From: Verrucomicrobiota bacterium
GTDB lineage: Bacteria; Verrucomicrobiota; Verrucomicrobiia; Opitutales; Opitutaceae
DNA: 64,000 bases
Direction of reading: 5' to 3'
NCBI GenBank assembly: GCA_016721945.1
Contig: JADKHC010000010.1
Coordinates: 62,001 to 126,000 of the forward strand
The notes under the pieces were generated by a model that made no database searches, was not told where the DNA came from, and saw only the letters and a list, made by a program, of their open reading frames with translations. The translations under genes were made by a program, and so were the position numbers. Positions 15,600 through 24,193 of this stretch are shown here, piece by piece (the stretch's first letter is position 1; every line of letters begins with the position of its first letter).

Positions 15600-15725
15600 A
15601 TGAAAGTCGTCTCCTCCATCAAATCCGCGAAGAAGCGTCACCCTGCATGCCAGGTTGTCCGCCGCCGTGGGAAAATCTACGTGATCAACAAGGTCGAGCC
15701 CCGCTACAAAGCACGTCAGGGCTAA
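15600..15725 (+). CDS. rpmJ: 50S ribosomal protein L36, cysteine-poor form
   Basis: A 41-residue ribosomal protein beginning MKVVSSIKSAKKRHPACQVV and ending RYKARQG. It lacks the Cys-x2-Cys...Cys...His zinc ribbon of the common form and keeps one Cys, as in the zinc-independent (type B/YkgO) version. An in-frame longer start at 15534 adds non-ribosomal residues and is rejected. It is followed after 22 bases by a zinc-independent L31. Confidence 0.95.
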   Translation: MKVVSSIKSAKKRHPACQVVRRRGKIYVINKVEPRYKARQG

Positions 15726-15747
15726 GCCACCAACCCATTATTTCGCC

Positions 15748-16005
15748 GTGAAAGCCGAAGGCCATCCTACTCTCAACAACGTTTGTTTCCTCGACGTCGC
15801 GTCGGGCAAGCGCTTCCTCACTAAGTCCACCATGAAGTCCGCCCGTAAGGAGCAAATCGACGGGCAGGAATATTTCATCGTGTTGCGCGACGTCACCATG
15901 GACTCGCATCCCGCCTACACCGGCGAGAAGCGCCTGGTCGACACCGCTGGACGCGTCGAGAAATTCACCAACAAGTTCAAGCGCGGCAAAGTCGCCGCCA
16001 AGTAA
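15748..16005 (+). CDS. rpmE2: 50S ribosomal protein L31, type B
   Basis: An 85-residue ribosomal protein starting with GTG. The type B pattern is clear: H-P near the start, VCFLDVASGKRFLTKST, SHPAYTG and LVDTAGRVEKFTNKFKRG. It lacks the CxxC pair of zinc-binding L31. Together with the cysteine-poor L36 just upstream it forms a small ribosomal operon ending in a strong terminator. In many bacteria this pair is made under zinc limitation, but here it may be the only copy; that cannot be judged from one window. Confidence 0.95.
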   Translation: MKAEGHPTLNNVCFLDVASGKRFLTKSTMKSARKEQIDGQEYFIVLRDVTMDSHPAYTGEKRLVDTAGRVEKFTNKFKRGKVAAK

Positions 16006-16035
16006 GCGCCCACTGACTAACACCAGCACTTTCGA

Positions 16036-16063
16036 AGCCCTCCTGACCCGAGGGCTTTTTTTT
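16036..16063 (+). terminator. intrinsic terminator of the L36-L31 operon
   Basis: A seven-base stem AGCCCTC / GAGGGCT (16036-16042 and 16050-16056) runs straight into a tract of eight T. It lies 31 bases after the L31 stop. Confidence 0.92.
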
Positions 16064-16131
16064 GTGCCCAGTGCTGAACATGACGTCGCCAGCTTGACGC
16101 CGCGCGCGGTCGCCGCCTGCATTTCCGCTTT

Positions 16132-17346
16132 ATGCGTATCCGTGCTTTTCAAGGTCTCGTTCCTCAACCCGCCGTCGCCTCCGAAGTCGCCTGCGTGCCG
16201 TACGATGTGGTCAACACCACCGAGGCCGCCGCTCTCGCTGCGGGCAAACCGCGCAGCCTTCTCCACGTCGACCGTGCCGAGATCGACCTGCCCGCCAAAA
16301 CCGATCCGTACAGCGCCGAGGTCTACGCGAAGGCCAACGAAAATTTCCTCAAGCTCCAGCGCGACGGCGTGCTCGGGCGCGAAGCCGGTCCGAGTCTCTA
16401 CGTTTACCAGCAGCAGATGGGCAGCCACCGCCAGCGTGGACTCGTCGCGGTTTGCAACGTCGAAGACTACGATGCCGAACTAATCAAGAAGCACGAAAAA
16501 ACCCGCAAAGACAAAGAAGACGACCGTACCCGTTTAATCGATACACTCGGCGCCAACACCGGCCCGGTGTTTCTCACCTATCGCGACGAAGCCGAAGTCA
16601 CCGCGCTCGTGAATGCGAAGACGCAGGAAAAACCGCTGCACGATTTCACCGCGCCCGACGGCATCCAGCACACGGTCTGGCGCATCGCTGGCGGCGAAGA
16701 GTGGATCAAGGCCTTTGGCAAAGTTCCCGTCACCTACATTGCCGACGGACACCACCGTGCGGCCAGTGCAGCCCGCGTCGCGCGCCTCCGTCGCGAGCGC
16801 AATCCGAAGCACACCGGTTTGGAGGATTACAACTGGTTCCTGTGCGTGCTCTTTCCCGCGAGCGAACTGAAAATTCTTCCTTACAACCGCATCGTTCTCG
16901 ATCTCAACGGACACACGCCCGCCGCTTTCCTCGCGCAGGTGAAGGAGAAATTCGGCCTCACTGAAAATGCCGCACCGACGCCGACCGCGATTGGCGATGT
17001 CAGCATGTATCTCGGTGGAAAATGGTACGGCCTGAAATGCCGCGCCGACGCCAACGCCGACCCGGTTTCGCGTCTCGATGTGAGCGTGTTGCAGGACAAA
17101 CTTCTCGCGCCGCTGCTCGGCATCGACGATCCGCGCACGAGCAAGCGCGTCGATTTCGTCGGTGGCATACGTGGCACCGCGGAACTCACCAAGCGCGTCG
17201 ACGCTGACGGTGGCGTGGCGTTCTCGATGTATCCGACGACGGTCGCACAGCTCATGGAAATCGCTGACGCCGGCCAGATCATGCCGCCGAAGAGCACCTG
17301 GTTCGAGCCGAAGCTCCGCTCAGGCTTTTTCGTCCACACGTTCTGA
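16132..17346 (+). CDS. DUF1015 family protein
   Basis: A 404-residue cytoplasmic protein of the DUF1015 family, function unknown. Typical blocks are the opening MRIRAFQGLVPQPAVASEVACVPYDVV, the ADGHHRAASA motif near residue 205, VLFPASELKILPYNR near 240 and a C-terminal YPTTVAQLMEIADAGQIMPPKSTWFEPKLRSG region (shown here in parts). It stands alone after the ribosomal terminator. Confidence 0.9.
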   Translation: MRIRAFQGLVPQPAVASEVACVPYDVVNTTEAAALAAGKPRSLLHVDRAEIDLPAKTDPYSAEVYAKANENFLKLQRDGVLGREAGPSLYVYQQQMGSHRQRGLVAVCNVEDYDAELIKKHEKTRKDKEDDRTRLIDTLGANTGPVFLTYRDEAEVTALVNAKTQEKPLHDFTAPDGIQHTVWRIAGGEEWIKAFGKVPVTYIADGHHRAASAARVARLRRERNPKHTGLEDYNWFLCVLFPASELKILPYNRIVLDLNGHTPAAFLAQVKEKFGLTENAAPTPTAIGDVSMYLGGKWYGLKCRADANADPVSRLDVSVLQDKLLAPLLGIDDPRTSKRVDFVGGIRGTAELTKRVDADGGVAFSMYPTTVAQLMEIADAGQIMPPKSTWFEPKLRSGFFVHTF

Positions 17347-17367
17347 GTTGGTTCGGTAGGTCGATCA

Positions 17368-17395
17368 GTGCGCTGGCTATTTACCGCCAGCGCAC
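17368..17395. terminator. perfect hairpin at a convergent junction
   Basis: A ten-base perfect stem GTGCGCTGGC / GCCAGCGCAC with an eight-base loop lies between the 3' ends of the DUF1015 gene and the giant secreted protein gene. There is no T tract on either side, so it is a weak or bidirectional terminator candidate. Confidence 0.5.
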
Positions 17396-17430
17396 GGTTC
17401 GGTGAGAATACCAAACTAGTTGTGCGCTCC

Positions 17431-20400
17431 TCAATGGCGACGATATATCTTGGATAAGGCTGCGAGACTGATTGCCGTTAAAAACCAAATCCCTGGCGCT
17501 CCGCCACCGCCAGAGCCGCCGCCTGCGCCTGGGGAGGTTGGCGACCCGCTGGAGTTGGATGAAGACGAGGAGCTGGAGCTGCTGGATGAGGACGAACTTC
17601 CCGACGAGGAAGAACTACTGCTTGATGACGAGGAGGAAGAGCTGCTCGAAGATGAGCTCGAGGTTGCCGGAGTGAGATCAAGCGTGGAAACAAGGTTTGT
17701 ACTGAGATCGATTTTGCGAATCGCCGCGTTGCCGGTGTCGGCGATGTACAAGGTGTTGCTTTGCTCGTTGAGGGCGAGATCTCGTGGGTTGTTGAACCAT
17801 GCGTCATCGCCCGTGCCGTCCTTGAGCCCAGCCACACCGGGCAGTCCCGCAATGGTGGTGACGACACCGGCTGCACTCACTTTTCGGATGATGGAATTGT
17901 GGGTGTCAGCGACGTACACGTTACCATTCAGGTCGACGGCTAGGCCGGTCGGATGGGAAAAAAGAGCATTCGCACCACTGCCGTCAGTTGATCCTGCGAC
18001 GCCGTAGGTTCCTGCAAGTGTGGAGATAGACGAACCATTAAATATGCGTAACGTATTATTGGCTGAGTCGGCTACGACGATGGTCCCGCTGGCGAGCGCG
18101 ATGCCGGCCGGGTTGTTGAAGCGCGCTTGGGTGGCGTCGCCATCGTCAGTGCCGGAAACGCCGGGTGCTCCGGCGATGGTGGAGGCGCTACCGCTGGCCG
18201 TCACCTTGCGCAAGGTGTGGTTGCCGGTGTCGGTGATGAAGAGTTCTCCGGCCGCGTTCACGCACAAGGCCGCAGGCGACGTGAATCGCGCGGCAGCACT
18301 GCTGGCGTCAGTGGAACCATTGGCATTGGCTGAGCCAGCGAGCGTTGAGACTACGCCGGTGGGAGTGATCTTTCGCAGTGTCGAATTACCGGTGTCAGTT
18401 AGGTAGAGATTACCGGCGGAGTCGATGGCGAGGCCCGATGGAGCGCGGAATTGTGCGACCGCGCCGGTGCCGTCGTTGGCACCGAGACTGCCGGGGTTTC
18501 CTGCGAGCACGGTGACTACGCCGGCGGAGGTGATTTTGGAGACGGTGTTGGCCGTGCCGTCAGTCACGTAAAGAACTCCGGCCGTGTCGATGGCGAGGCC
18601 GACTGGACTTGCGAATGCTGCCAGACTGACCGCGAGTGTGACGGGCGTGGACTGAGTGGTTCCGTAACTGTTGGTCAGGTTACAGCGGTATTTGTATCCA
18701 TTTATTCCTGACGCGATGTTGTTGAGGGTCAGTGTGGAGGAGGCGGTTCCTGAATATGCAGTACCATCTGCGAGATTGAGCCATGATGTTCCACCGTCAG
18801 TCGAAACCTGCCATTGAAAGCTGGTGGCAGGTGAGGTTGATGCGGTGACCTCCATGCTGAAGCTATGCCCGGCGATCGCTGTTGCGTTGGCGGGCAGCGG
18901 ATCGGTGATTTGGGGGACAGAGTTGACGGTGAGAGTTGCGGGATCGCTCTCGATCGTGCCGGCGGCGTTGGTGATGGCGACCGTATAGGAACCGCTATCC
19001 GTGGCTTTGGCGGTGGTGATTATATAAGTGGCCGAGGTCGCACCGGGGATGCTGGTGCCGTCCTTGTACCACTGAAAAGTATTTCCTGAGCCCGATGCCT
19101 GCACGGCAAGCGTGGCCGAACTGCCGCCGAGCACGGTGGAGTTTTTTGGTGCATCGGTGATGACCGCTGGAGCCGCGTCGGTAAAAGGAACGAGTTCGAC
19201 GTAGTCGGAGGCGTTTGTGCTGGAGAACGACGTGACCGTGATGGTATGCGAACCTGCAGTAAGGGACAGCGGCGCGCTGTACAAGGAGCCCCAATGGCTG
19301 CCGCCGTACGCCGTATCGTAAGCGGAGATCGAGCTATGGTCCTCGTAAAGGGTTAGGGTAATCCCATCGAGGGTGAAGCTGCAGAGATTGTCGGCTGTCT
19401 TGGCGGAGCAACGGCCTCGATGAACGATGACGTAGCGACCGGTGGTTGGAACGTTTATGGCGATATCGATGGCATCGCCGGTGTCGAAAAGAACCACGGC
19501 TTTGCCGCCGCTCGCGAGTGCGGGGGAGTTTGTCCTTATGGCAGTGTTGCCCACGTCGGTGCGGATGGTGAAATTATTTTCGCTCTCGACGCGGCTGGGC
19601 GCTGCTGAACTGGAGTTGAAAGCCGCAGTCGTGACGGTTGCGGTGTTCGAGTAAACTGTGCCGACACTATTGGAACTGGAAACTCGGAAATCGTAGCTCG
19701 AGGCTCCGGCGAGATCGGTGACCTCAGCACTCACGACCTCGCCGCCATAAGTGGCGAAAGCTTTCCAGGTCTTGTTGATGGAAAGTTTGTACTGGAGAAC
19801 GATGGTTTCCGGGCGATCGAGCGCCCGGAGATCGACTGCGGACCAGCGCAAAGCGACCGTCTTGGCGGAGGAGTTTATGTAACCAAGGGAGTGGTTCGTG
19901 TCGAGCTCGATGACGGGCGCAGAGGGTGCGAGTACGGCGGCGGTGTCGCCTGAATAGTCGATGCCGATACCGGAGAACGGCAGGTCGGCAAAGCCGGTCG
20001 TGGGCGAGGCGAGCACGGCGGAACGGAGGTTGCGATCTTCGATCTGAGTGTCCGAAAAGAGCGGCGGATGTGAATTGTTGTTGTTGGCGATGGAGGCGAA
20101 CGTCTGGAAGACAGGCAGGCCGGTGCCACTGTCGGATTCGACCGTCCAGCGATCGTTGTTCCAGCCGACATTGCCGTCGAAGCGGCTCTTTTGGGGAAGG
20201 CGCCAGCCGTCGTTCAGGATTTGGTTCTGATCATTGGGTATGGCGGCGCAATCGGGGTAGGCGGACAGCCAGGGATCTTGTTGGTACTGGATGCCGTCGA
20301 GCGCCAGACGGGAAAGCATATTCGAATCTGCACCGACGACGGTCGAGTATCCCTTGTATGCCCACAGCCCCTCGTAAAGCCCTATCTCACAACCCGCGAC

Positions 20401-22062
20401 GATGTTGTTGATCATCACGTTTTCGCGGCCACCACCCACGTTGAACGCGTGGTTGCCGATATTATAGAGGATATTTCCCTCGGCGTGTTGCGCCGCAACC
20501 ATGTCATCGAAGTAAATTCCGTTGGCTGCACCCAGACGGGACGGGATGTCGTGAATCAGGTTGTTGTTTACGAGATTGCCGCGGTAACCCCAGTCGCGTC
20601 CGGTGTAGATGGCGCCGGCGTCGCCGGTGCCGAGAACGACCCGATGCATTTCGTTTAGGGCTATGAGATGGTTGTTCCCGGAATAGCGAACTGCGCTGTG
20701 GGTCAGGTCGTGGAACAGGTTGTTCGTGATGCGGTTTCCGCAGCCTGATACCAGGACGGCCGAAGCGGCGGCGATGGCGCGCGAACCGTTCGAGACATGG
20801 GTGTTGGTGACGTAGTTTTTTCCCGGGGTGAGCGAGCTGCGCACACCGCCGTAGATGTAGACACTGTTTCGGCCGAAATAGGAAATCTCGCTGCGGTTGA
20901 TGCCGCAGCTGTAGCTCTTGTCTATAACCAGCGCTTCCTCGCCGCTGTTGCGCAAGACGCATTGCTCAAGCTGCACGTGATCACCCACAATGATGCGCAC
21001 GAGATTTGCACGGGTGCTTTGAAAAGTGAGTCCGGAGAAATAGATGTAGTTAGCCTGGGTCAGCTCGCACAACGCGTACGGGTTGATGCTGACTTCGAGT
21101 TTGGACTGGACCAACGGATAGGCTGGCCAGAGGTAGAGTTTGCCGGCAGCACGGTCGATGTAGTATTCGCCTGGCGAATCGAGCTCCTCGAGCACGTTAT
21201 AAAAAAAGTAATGTTTGGCGGTGGCCAATGGATAGGCTGGAGCGCTGGAAAGCGTGAGGGTTTTTGCGGTCTTGTCTACGGAGGCAACCTTGCGCAGTTC
21301 GTCGGCCCACTCGTTGTTCCAGAAGCCGTGAACCCAGACGTCGTCGTAACTGGACCAAGTTGTGGGCCGATTTTCGGCGAAGCTAAACTGAGTCGTGGAA
21401 GCGACGGCACCGGTGCGCAGCTCGTGCTCGCCGACATTGGGCCAACGCGCGAGCGTCATGGGACGGTTGTTTTGAAACAGCTCCATCGCTGCAATTTTAT
21501 TTTGCGGAGTCGTGCCGTCGGCGAGGATGCCGTAGTCAGTGATGCCATGCGCAGTGAGGTCGGCGACGTAGACGTGACCTCGGGCGGTGGCGCTGATGCG
21601 GCTCCAGACAGGCGAAGTGGCATTGAGCAATGAGAACCACGCAGGATCGACCGTAACGGCTCCAGTGATAATCGCTTCTTCTCCTGGCGCGGCAGAATAG
21701 CGGATTGGACTGGTTGCGGTTCCGGCATCGGCGGCACCGAATGACAGGACGGACGGAAGATAGTAGGTTCCTCCGCGTACGATGACAGCGATGCCGCCTG
21801 CCGGAAGACCCGACTTTATGCGCGCGCGGACGACGTCGCGTGCTTTGCCGAGTGAGGCCAACGGCTGATCAACGGTGCCGGGATTTACGTCGTTCCCCGT
21901 GGGAGCGACGTAGTAGGTGATGGATGGTTTGGCTTGCGCGGCGGCGGCAACCAGCTCGGAGGCGGTTGAGTTTGAGGATTGTGCCGCGAAGATCTTTGAA
22001 AAAATAAGTACAAGGGAGAGGAAGCGTATCAGTAGATTTCTTGGAAAAGCGTAAATGCGCAT
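17431..22062 (-). CDS. giant secreted beta-helix / CBM / Ig / NHL protein with C-terminal anchor tail
   Basis: A 1543-residue exported protein. The start at 22062 gives a signal peptide (MRIYAFPRNLLIRFLSLVLI, cleavage near 27). Domains in order: a right-handed parallel beta-helix of the kind seen in polysaccharide-active proteins (about 48-720, opening ITYYVAPTGNDVNPGT); a fibronectin-III-like domain (about 727-815); a CBM6-like beta-sandwich (about 821-960, with GRYVIVHRG and SHTITVTSF); two Ig-like domains (about 965-1046 and 1047-1146); five or so NHL-type repeats (about 1147-1460, each with YVTD/YVAD and a GTG or DGSG turn); a Ser tract (about 1465-1503); and a tail of Gly-rich stretch, hydrophobic helix and YRRH. 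It probably binds or cleaves polysaccharide at the cell surface. Enzyme activity is not proven. Confidence 0.88.
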   Translation of the reverse strand: MRIYAFPRNLLIRFLSLVLIFSKIFAAQSSNSTASELVAAAAQAKPSITYYVAPTGNDVNPGTVDQPLASLGKARDVVRARIKSGLPAGGIAVIVRGGTYYLPSVLSFGAADAGTATSPIRYSAAPGEEAIITGAVTVDPAWFSLLNATSPVWSRISATARGHVYVADLTAHGITDYGILADGTTPQNKIAAMELFQNNRPMTLARWPNVGEHELRTGAVASTTQFSFAENRPTTWSSYDDVWVHGFWNNEWADELRKVASVDKTAKTLTLSSAPAYPLATAKHYFFYNVLEELDSPGEYYIDRAAGKLYLWPAYPLVQSKLEVSINPYALCELTQANYIYFSGLTFQSTRANLVRIIVGDHVQLEQCVLRNSGEEALVIDKSYSCGINRSEISYFGRNSVYIYGGVRSSLTPGKNYVTNTHVSNGSRAIAAASAVLVSGCGNRITNNLFHDLTHSAVRYSGNNHLIALNEMHRVVLGTGDAGAIYTGRDWGYRGNLVNNNLIHDIPSRLGAANGIYFDDMVAAQHAEGNILYNIGNHAFNVGGGRENVMINNIVAGCEIGLYEGLWAYKGYSTVVGADSNMLSRLALDGIQYQQDPWLSAYPDCAAIPNDQNQILNDGWRLPQKSRFDGNVGWNNDRWTVESDSGTGLPVFQTFASIANNNNSHPPLFSDTQIEDRNLRSAVLASPTTGFADLPFSGIGIDYSGDTAAVLAPSAPVIELDTNHSLGYINSSAKTVALRWSAVDLRALDRPETIVLQYKLSINKTWKAFATYGGEVVSAEVTDLAGASSYDFRVSSSNSVGTVYSNTATVTTAAFNSSSAAPSRVESENNFTIRTDVGNTAIRTNSPALASGGKAVVLFDTGDAIDIAINVPTTGRYVIVHRGRCSAKTADNLCSFTLDGITLTLYEDHSSISAYDTAYGGSHWGSLYSAPLSLTAGSHTITVTSFSSTNASDYVELVPFTDAAPAVITDAPKNSTVLGGSSATLAVQASGSGNTFQWYKDGTSIPGATSATYIITTAKATDSGSYTVAITNAAGTIESDPATLTVNSVPQITDPLPANATAIAGHSFSMEVTASTSPATSFQWQVSTDGGTSWLNLADGTAYSGTASSTLTLNNIASGINGYKYRCNLTNSYGTTQSTPVTLAVSLAAFASPVGLAIDTAGVLYVTDGTANTVSKITSAGVVTVLAGNPGSLGANDGTGAVAQFRAPSGLAIDSAGNLYLTDTGNSTLRKITPTGVVSTLAGSANANGSTDASSAAARFTSPAALCVNAAGELFITDTGNHTLRKVTASGSASTIAGAPGVSGTDDGDATQARFNNPAGIALASGTIVVADSANNTLRIFNGSSISTLAGTYGVAGSTDGSGANALFSHPTGLAVDLNGNVYVADTHNSIIRKVSAAGVVTTIAGLPGVAGLKDGTGDDAWFNNPRDLALNEQSNTLYIADTGNAAIRKIDLSTNLVSTLDLTPATSSSSSSSSSSSSSSSSSSSSGSSSSSSSSSSSSSSNSSGSPTSPGAGGGSGGGGAPGIWFLTAISLAALSKIYRRH

Positions 22063-22679
22063 GGGAACTTGAAATGGAGAAGTCTGGAAGTTTACTGCGG
22101 ACGAAGCGGAGAGCCGAGAGCGAGTCTGCGGAAAAGGGGGGGGCTCTGGATAACCGGCAGGATGATTTTGGCTCAAAATGTCACGGACCAATAAAAATCG
22201 CCAAAACTTTCTGGTTTTACATGTTTTTGAACGTGAAAAGAGTGGAGGATGGCAGGTTTTTCGCTGTGCTTTTTGCGCGAAAAGTTTTTTGCGGATTCGT
22301 GAAATCGGCCTCTGGCTAAAGGCTGCAAAAAAACCGGCGCCGGGTTGTGATCAAGAGCGAGGACGATGAGTTGTGACTTCAGTCGGCGTCGTGGAATCGA
22401 GGCCAGCCTGGGCCGTCGTAATCACCCATGCGGTAACCGCTCTATAGGAAGTTCATTGCCATCGATAAAAACGGCAAACGCGGAACCGGTCGGGCCGCTT
22501 AATCGCCACCTCTTGGGGTGCGCTGGCAAGGATGCCATCGCTGCCGTTAAAAATCCAAAACTTATGTAAGAACTAATGGCAGGGTGCTTGCAAGAACGTG
22601 CGCCTGGGATTGATCTTCGACTGGATCGCTGCATCGTTTGCGGCTTCGGCGTCGTCGCAACCTCTTCAATCATCCGCCT
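22063..22679. other. gene-free divergent region
   Basis: About 620 bases between the divergent starts of the giant secreted protein and the M4 protease. Open frames exist on both strands, but none has a ribosome binding site, domain or sensible composition. It presumably holds the promoters of both genes. No repeat of the types seen elsewhere in the window is present. Confidence 0.5.
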
Positions 22680-23786
22680 ATGAAGTCGCCCAAACCAATC
22701 GTCAGTCGTGTTTGTTCCAGCGTTCGCCAGGGCTGTCCTTTTTGCACGATTATCCCTGCCCACATGATCCGAGGGCTCGCTATTGATGAAGATGACGCGG
22801 TGCGCACCCGTGCCCTGAGTACGATGCTTGGGTCGCAACGATTGCGCGGTCAACGTGACATGCTGGGGGCGTTGGGCGCGGTCGCGCTCATGACACCAGC
22901 CGGTGTCAAGCGCCGAACTATTTACAATGCCCAAAAACAAGCCGACCTCCCTGGCGCCCTGGTGCGCGGCGAAGGCGGGCCCAAGATCAAAGATAGAATG
23001 GCGAACGAGGCCTATGAGCACTCGGGCACGGTGTACGATTTTTTCTCCAAGGTTTATGGAAGAAAATCGATCGATGACCGCGGAATGCGCCTCGATTCAA
23101 CGGTGCATTATCGCGAAGATCCCTCGGAGGCGTTCGATAATGCTTTCTGGAATGGCACGCAGATGATCTACGGCGATGGCGGCAAGTCCTTCCATCGTTT
23201 CACCAAATGCCTTGATGTCATCGCTCACGAACTCACCCACGGCATCACGCAGTACGAGGCCGGTCTTGGCTACCACGGCCAGTCGGGTGCGCTCAACGAG
23301 TCGTTCTCCGATGTGTTCGGTTCGCTCGTGAAACAGTGGAAGAAAAAGCAGACTGCGGCGAAGGCAGATTGGTTGATTGGAAAAGGTTTGTTCGAAAAAA
23401 AGGTCAATGGCATCGCGCTGCGCTCGCTCAAGAAGCCGGGCTCAGCGTATGACGAACCGCTCTTTGGAGGCAAAGATCCGCAGCCGCACCACATGAAGCA
23501 CTACGTTAATCTTGCTGACACGCGGGCGGGCGACAACGGCGGTGTGCATATCAACTCTGGCATCCCCAATCATGCCTTCTATCTCGTCGCCATCGAACTG
23601 GGCGGACGTGCCTGGGAGCGCGCTGGGCGAATTTGGTACGACGCACTCTGCAATCGCATCCGCTCGGACTCCACGTTCGAATCGGCAGCCAAGGCCACCA
23701 TAGCCTCGGCTACCTCGCTCTACGGCAGCAACAGCAAGGAAGCCAAAGCAGTCAAATCCGCCTGGAAAAAAGTGGGAGTACTTTAA
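22680..23786 (+). CDS. protealysin-like M4 metalloprotease
   Basis: A 368-residue thermolysin-family zinc protease. The active site is intact: HELTH at 183-187 (zinc His183 and His187, catalytic Glu184), the third zinc ligand Glu207 in NESFSD, and D285...H290 in DNGGVHINSG. The start at 22680 gives a short propeptide with no signal peptide, containing CTIIPAHM near 22-29. This resembles the short PlaP-type propeptide of protealysins, which differ from long-propeptide thermolysins. The next gene, one base away, encodes an emfourin-like inhibitor. Intracellular location or non-classical release is inferred from the missing signal peptide. Confidence 0.94.
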   Translation: MKSPKPIVSRVCSSVRQGCPFCTIIPAHMIRGLAIDEDDAVRTRALSTMLGSQRLRGQRDMLGALGAVALMTPAGVKRRTIYNAQKQADLPGALVRGEGGPKIKDRMANEAYEHSGTVYDFFSKVYGRKSIDDRGMRLDSTVHYREDPSEAFDNAFWNGTQMIYGDGGKSFHRFTKCLDVIAHELTHGITQYEAGLGYHGQSGALNESFSDVFGSLVKQWKKKQTAAKADWLIGKGLFEKKVNGIALRSLKKPGSAYDEPLFGGKDPQPHHMKHYVNLADTRAGDNGGVHINSGIPNHAFYLVAIELGGRAWERAGRIWYDALCNRIRSDSTFESAAKATIASATSLYGSNSKEAKAVKSAWKKVGVL

Positions 23787-23787
23787 A

Positions 23788-24102
23788 ATGCCTGCAAAAA
23801 AAACAACGATACTCACGTTAGCACGCAGCGGCGGTGTGGCGGGCATTCGCCCGCCTTCCAAAACACTTGATACCGCCAAGTTGCCGGCTGCGGCCGCCCA
23901 ACGCATTGAGGAATTATTGAACACCGCCAGCTTCTTTAAGCTGCCCGCTGTATTGCCAGTTTCTGCGCCTGGGGCTGACACGTTTCAGCACAGCCTCACC
24001 GTTAGTCATGCCAGTGGATGCGAGCACACCGTCACGTTTACCGAGGCGAGTGCGAGCGAGGCGCTGCGAGAGTTGAAACGCATGGTGCGCGATCTTGCTT
24101 AG
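23788..24102 (+). CDS. emfourin-like protealysin inhibitor
   Basis: A 104-residue small protein starting one base after the protease stop. The pattern TLARSGGVAGIRPP near the N-terminus, then ELLNTASFFKLP, then DTFQHSLTVSH and EHTVTF fits the emfourin family, small proteins encoded beside protealysin genes that inhibit the partner protease. No signal peptide. The tight spacing implies co-translation. The family call is from memory of its sequence pattern. Confidence 0.85.
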   Translation: MPAKKTTILTLARSGGVAGIRPPSKTLDTAKLPAAAAQRIEELLNTASFFKLPAVLPVSAPGADTFQHSLTVSHASGCEHTVTFTEASASEALRELKRMVRDLA

Positions 24103-24193
24103 GGCTGAGCTGAGTGAAGCGGGGCGATTTGTTTCAACTGCGGCATCTGAGCGGTTGAAATATACGCAGTGTCCGTAGCAGACTACGAATCTC

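Noticed and set aside
17420..18007. Plus-strand ORF with a long run of Asp, Glu and Leu
   Set aside because: It is the exact antisense of the Ser tract and NHL repeats of the minus-strand secreted protein; the acidic run is a by-product of Ser codons.
22422..23021. Minus-strand 199-residue ORF upstream of and overlapping the M4 protease
   Set aside because: Half of it is antisense to the protease; no domain, signal or ribosome binding site was seen.
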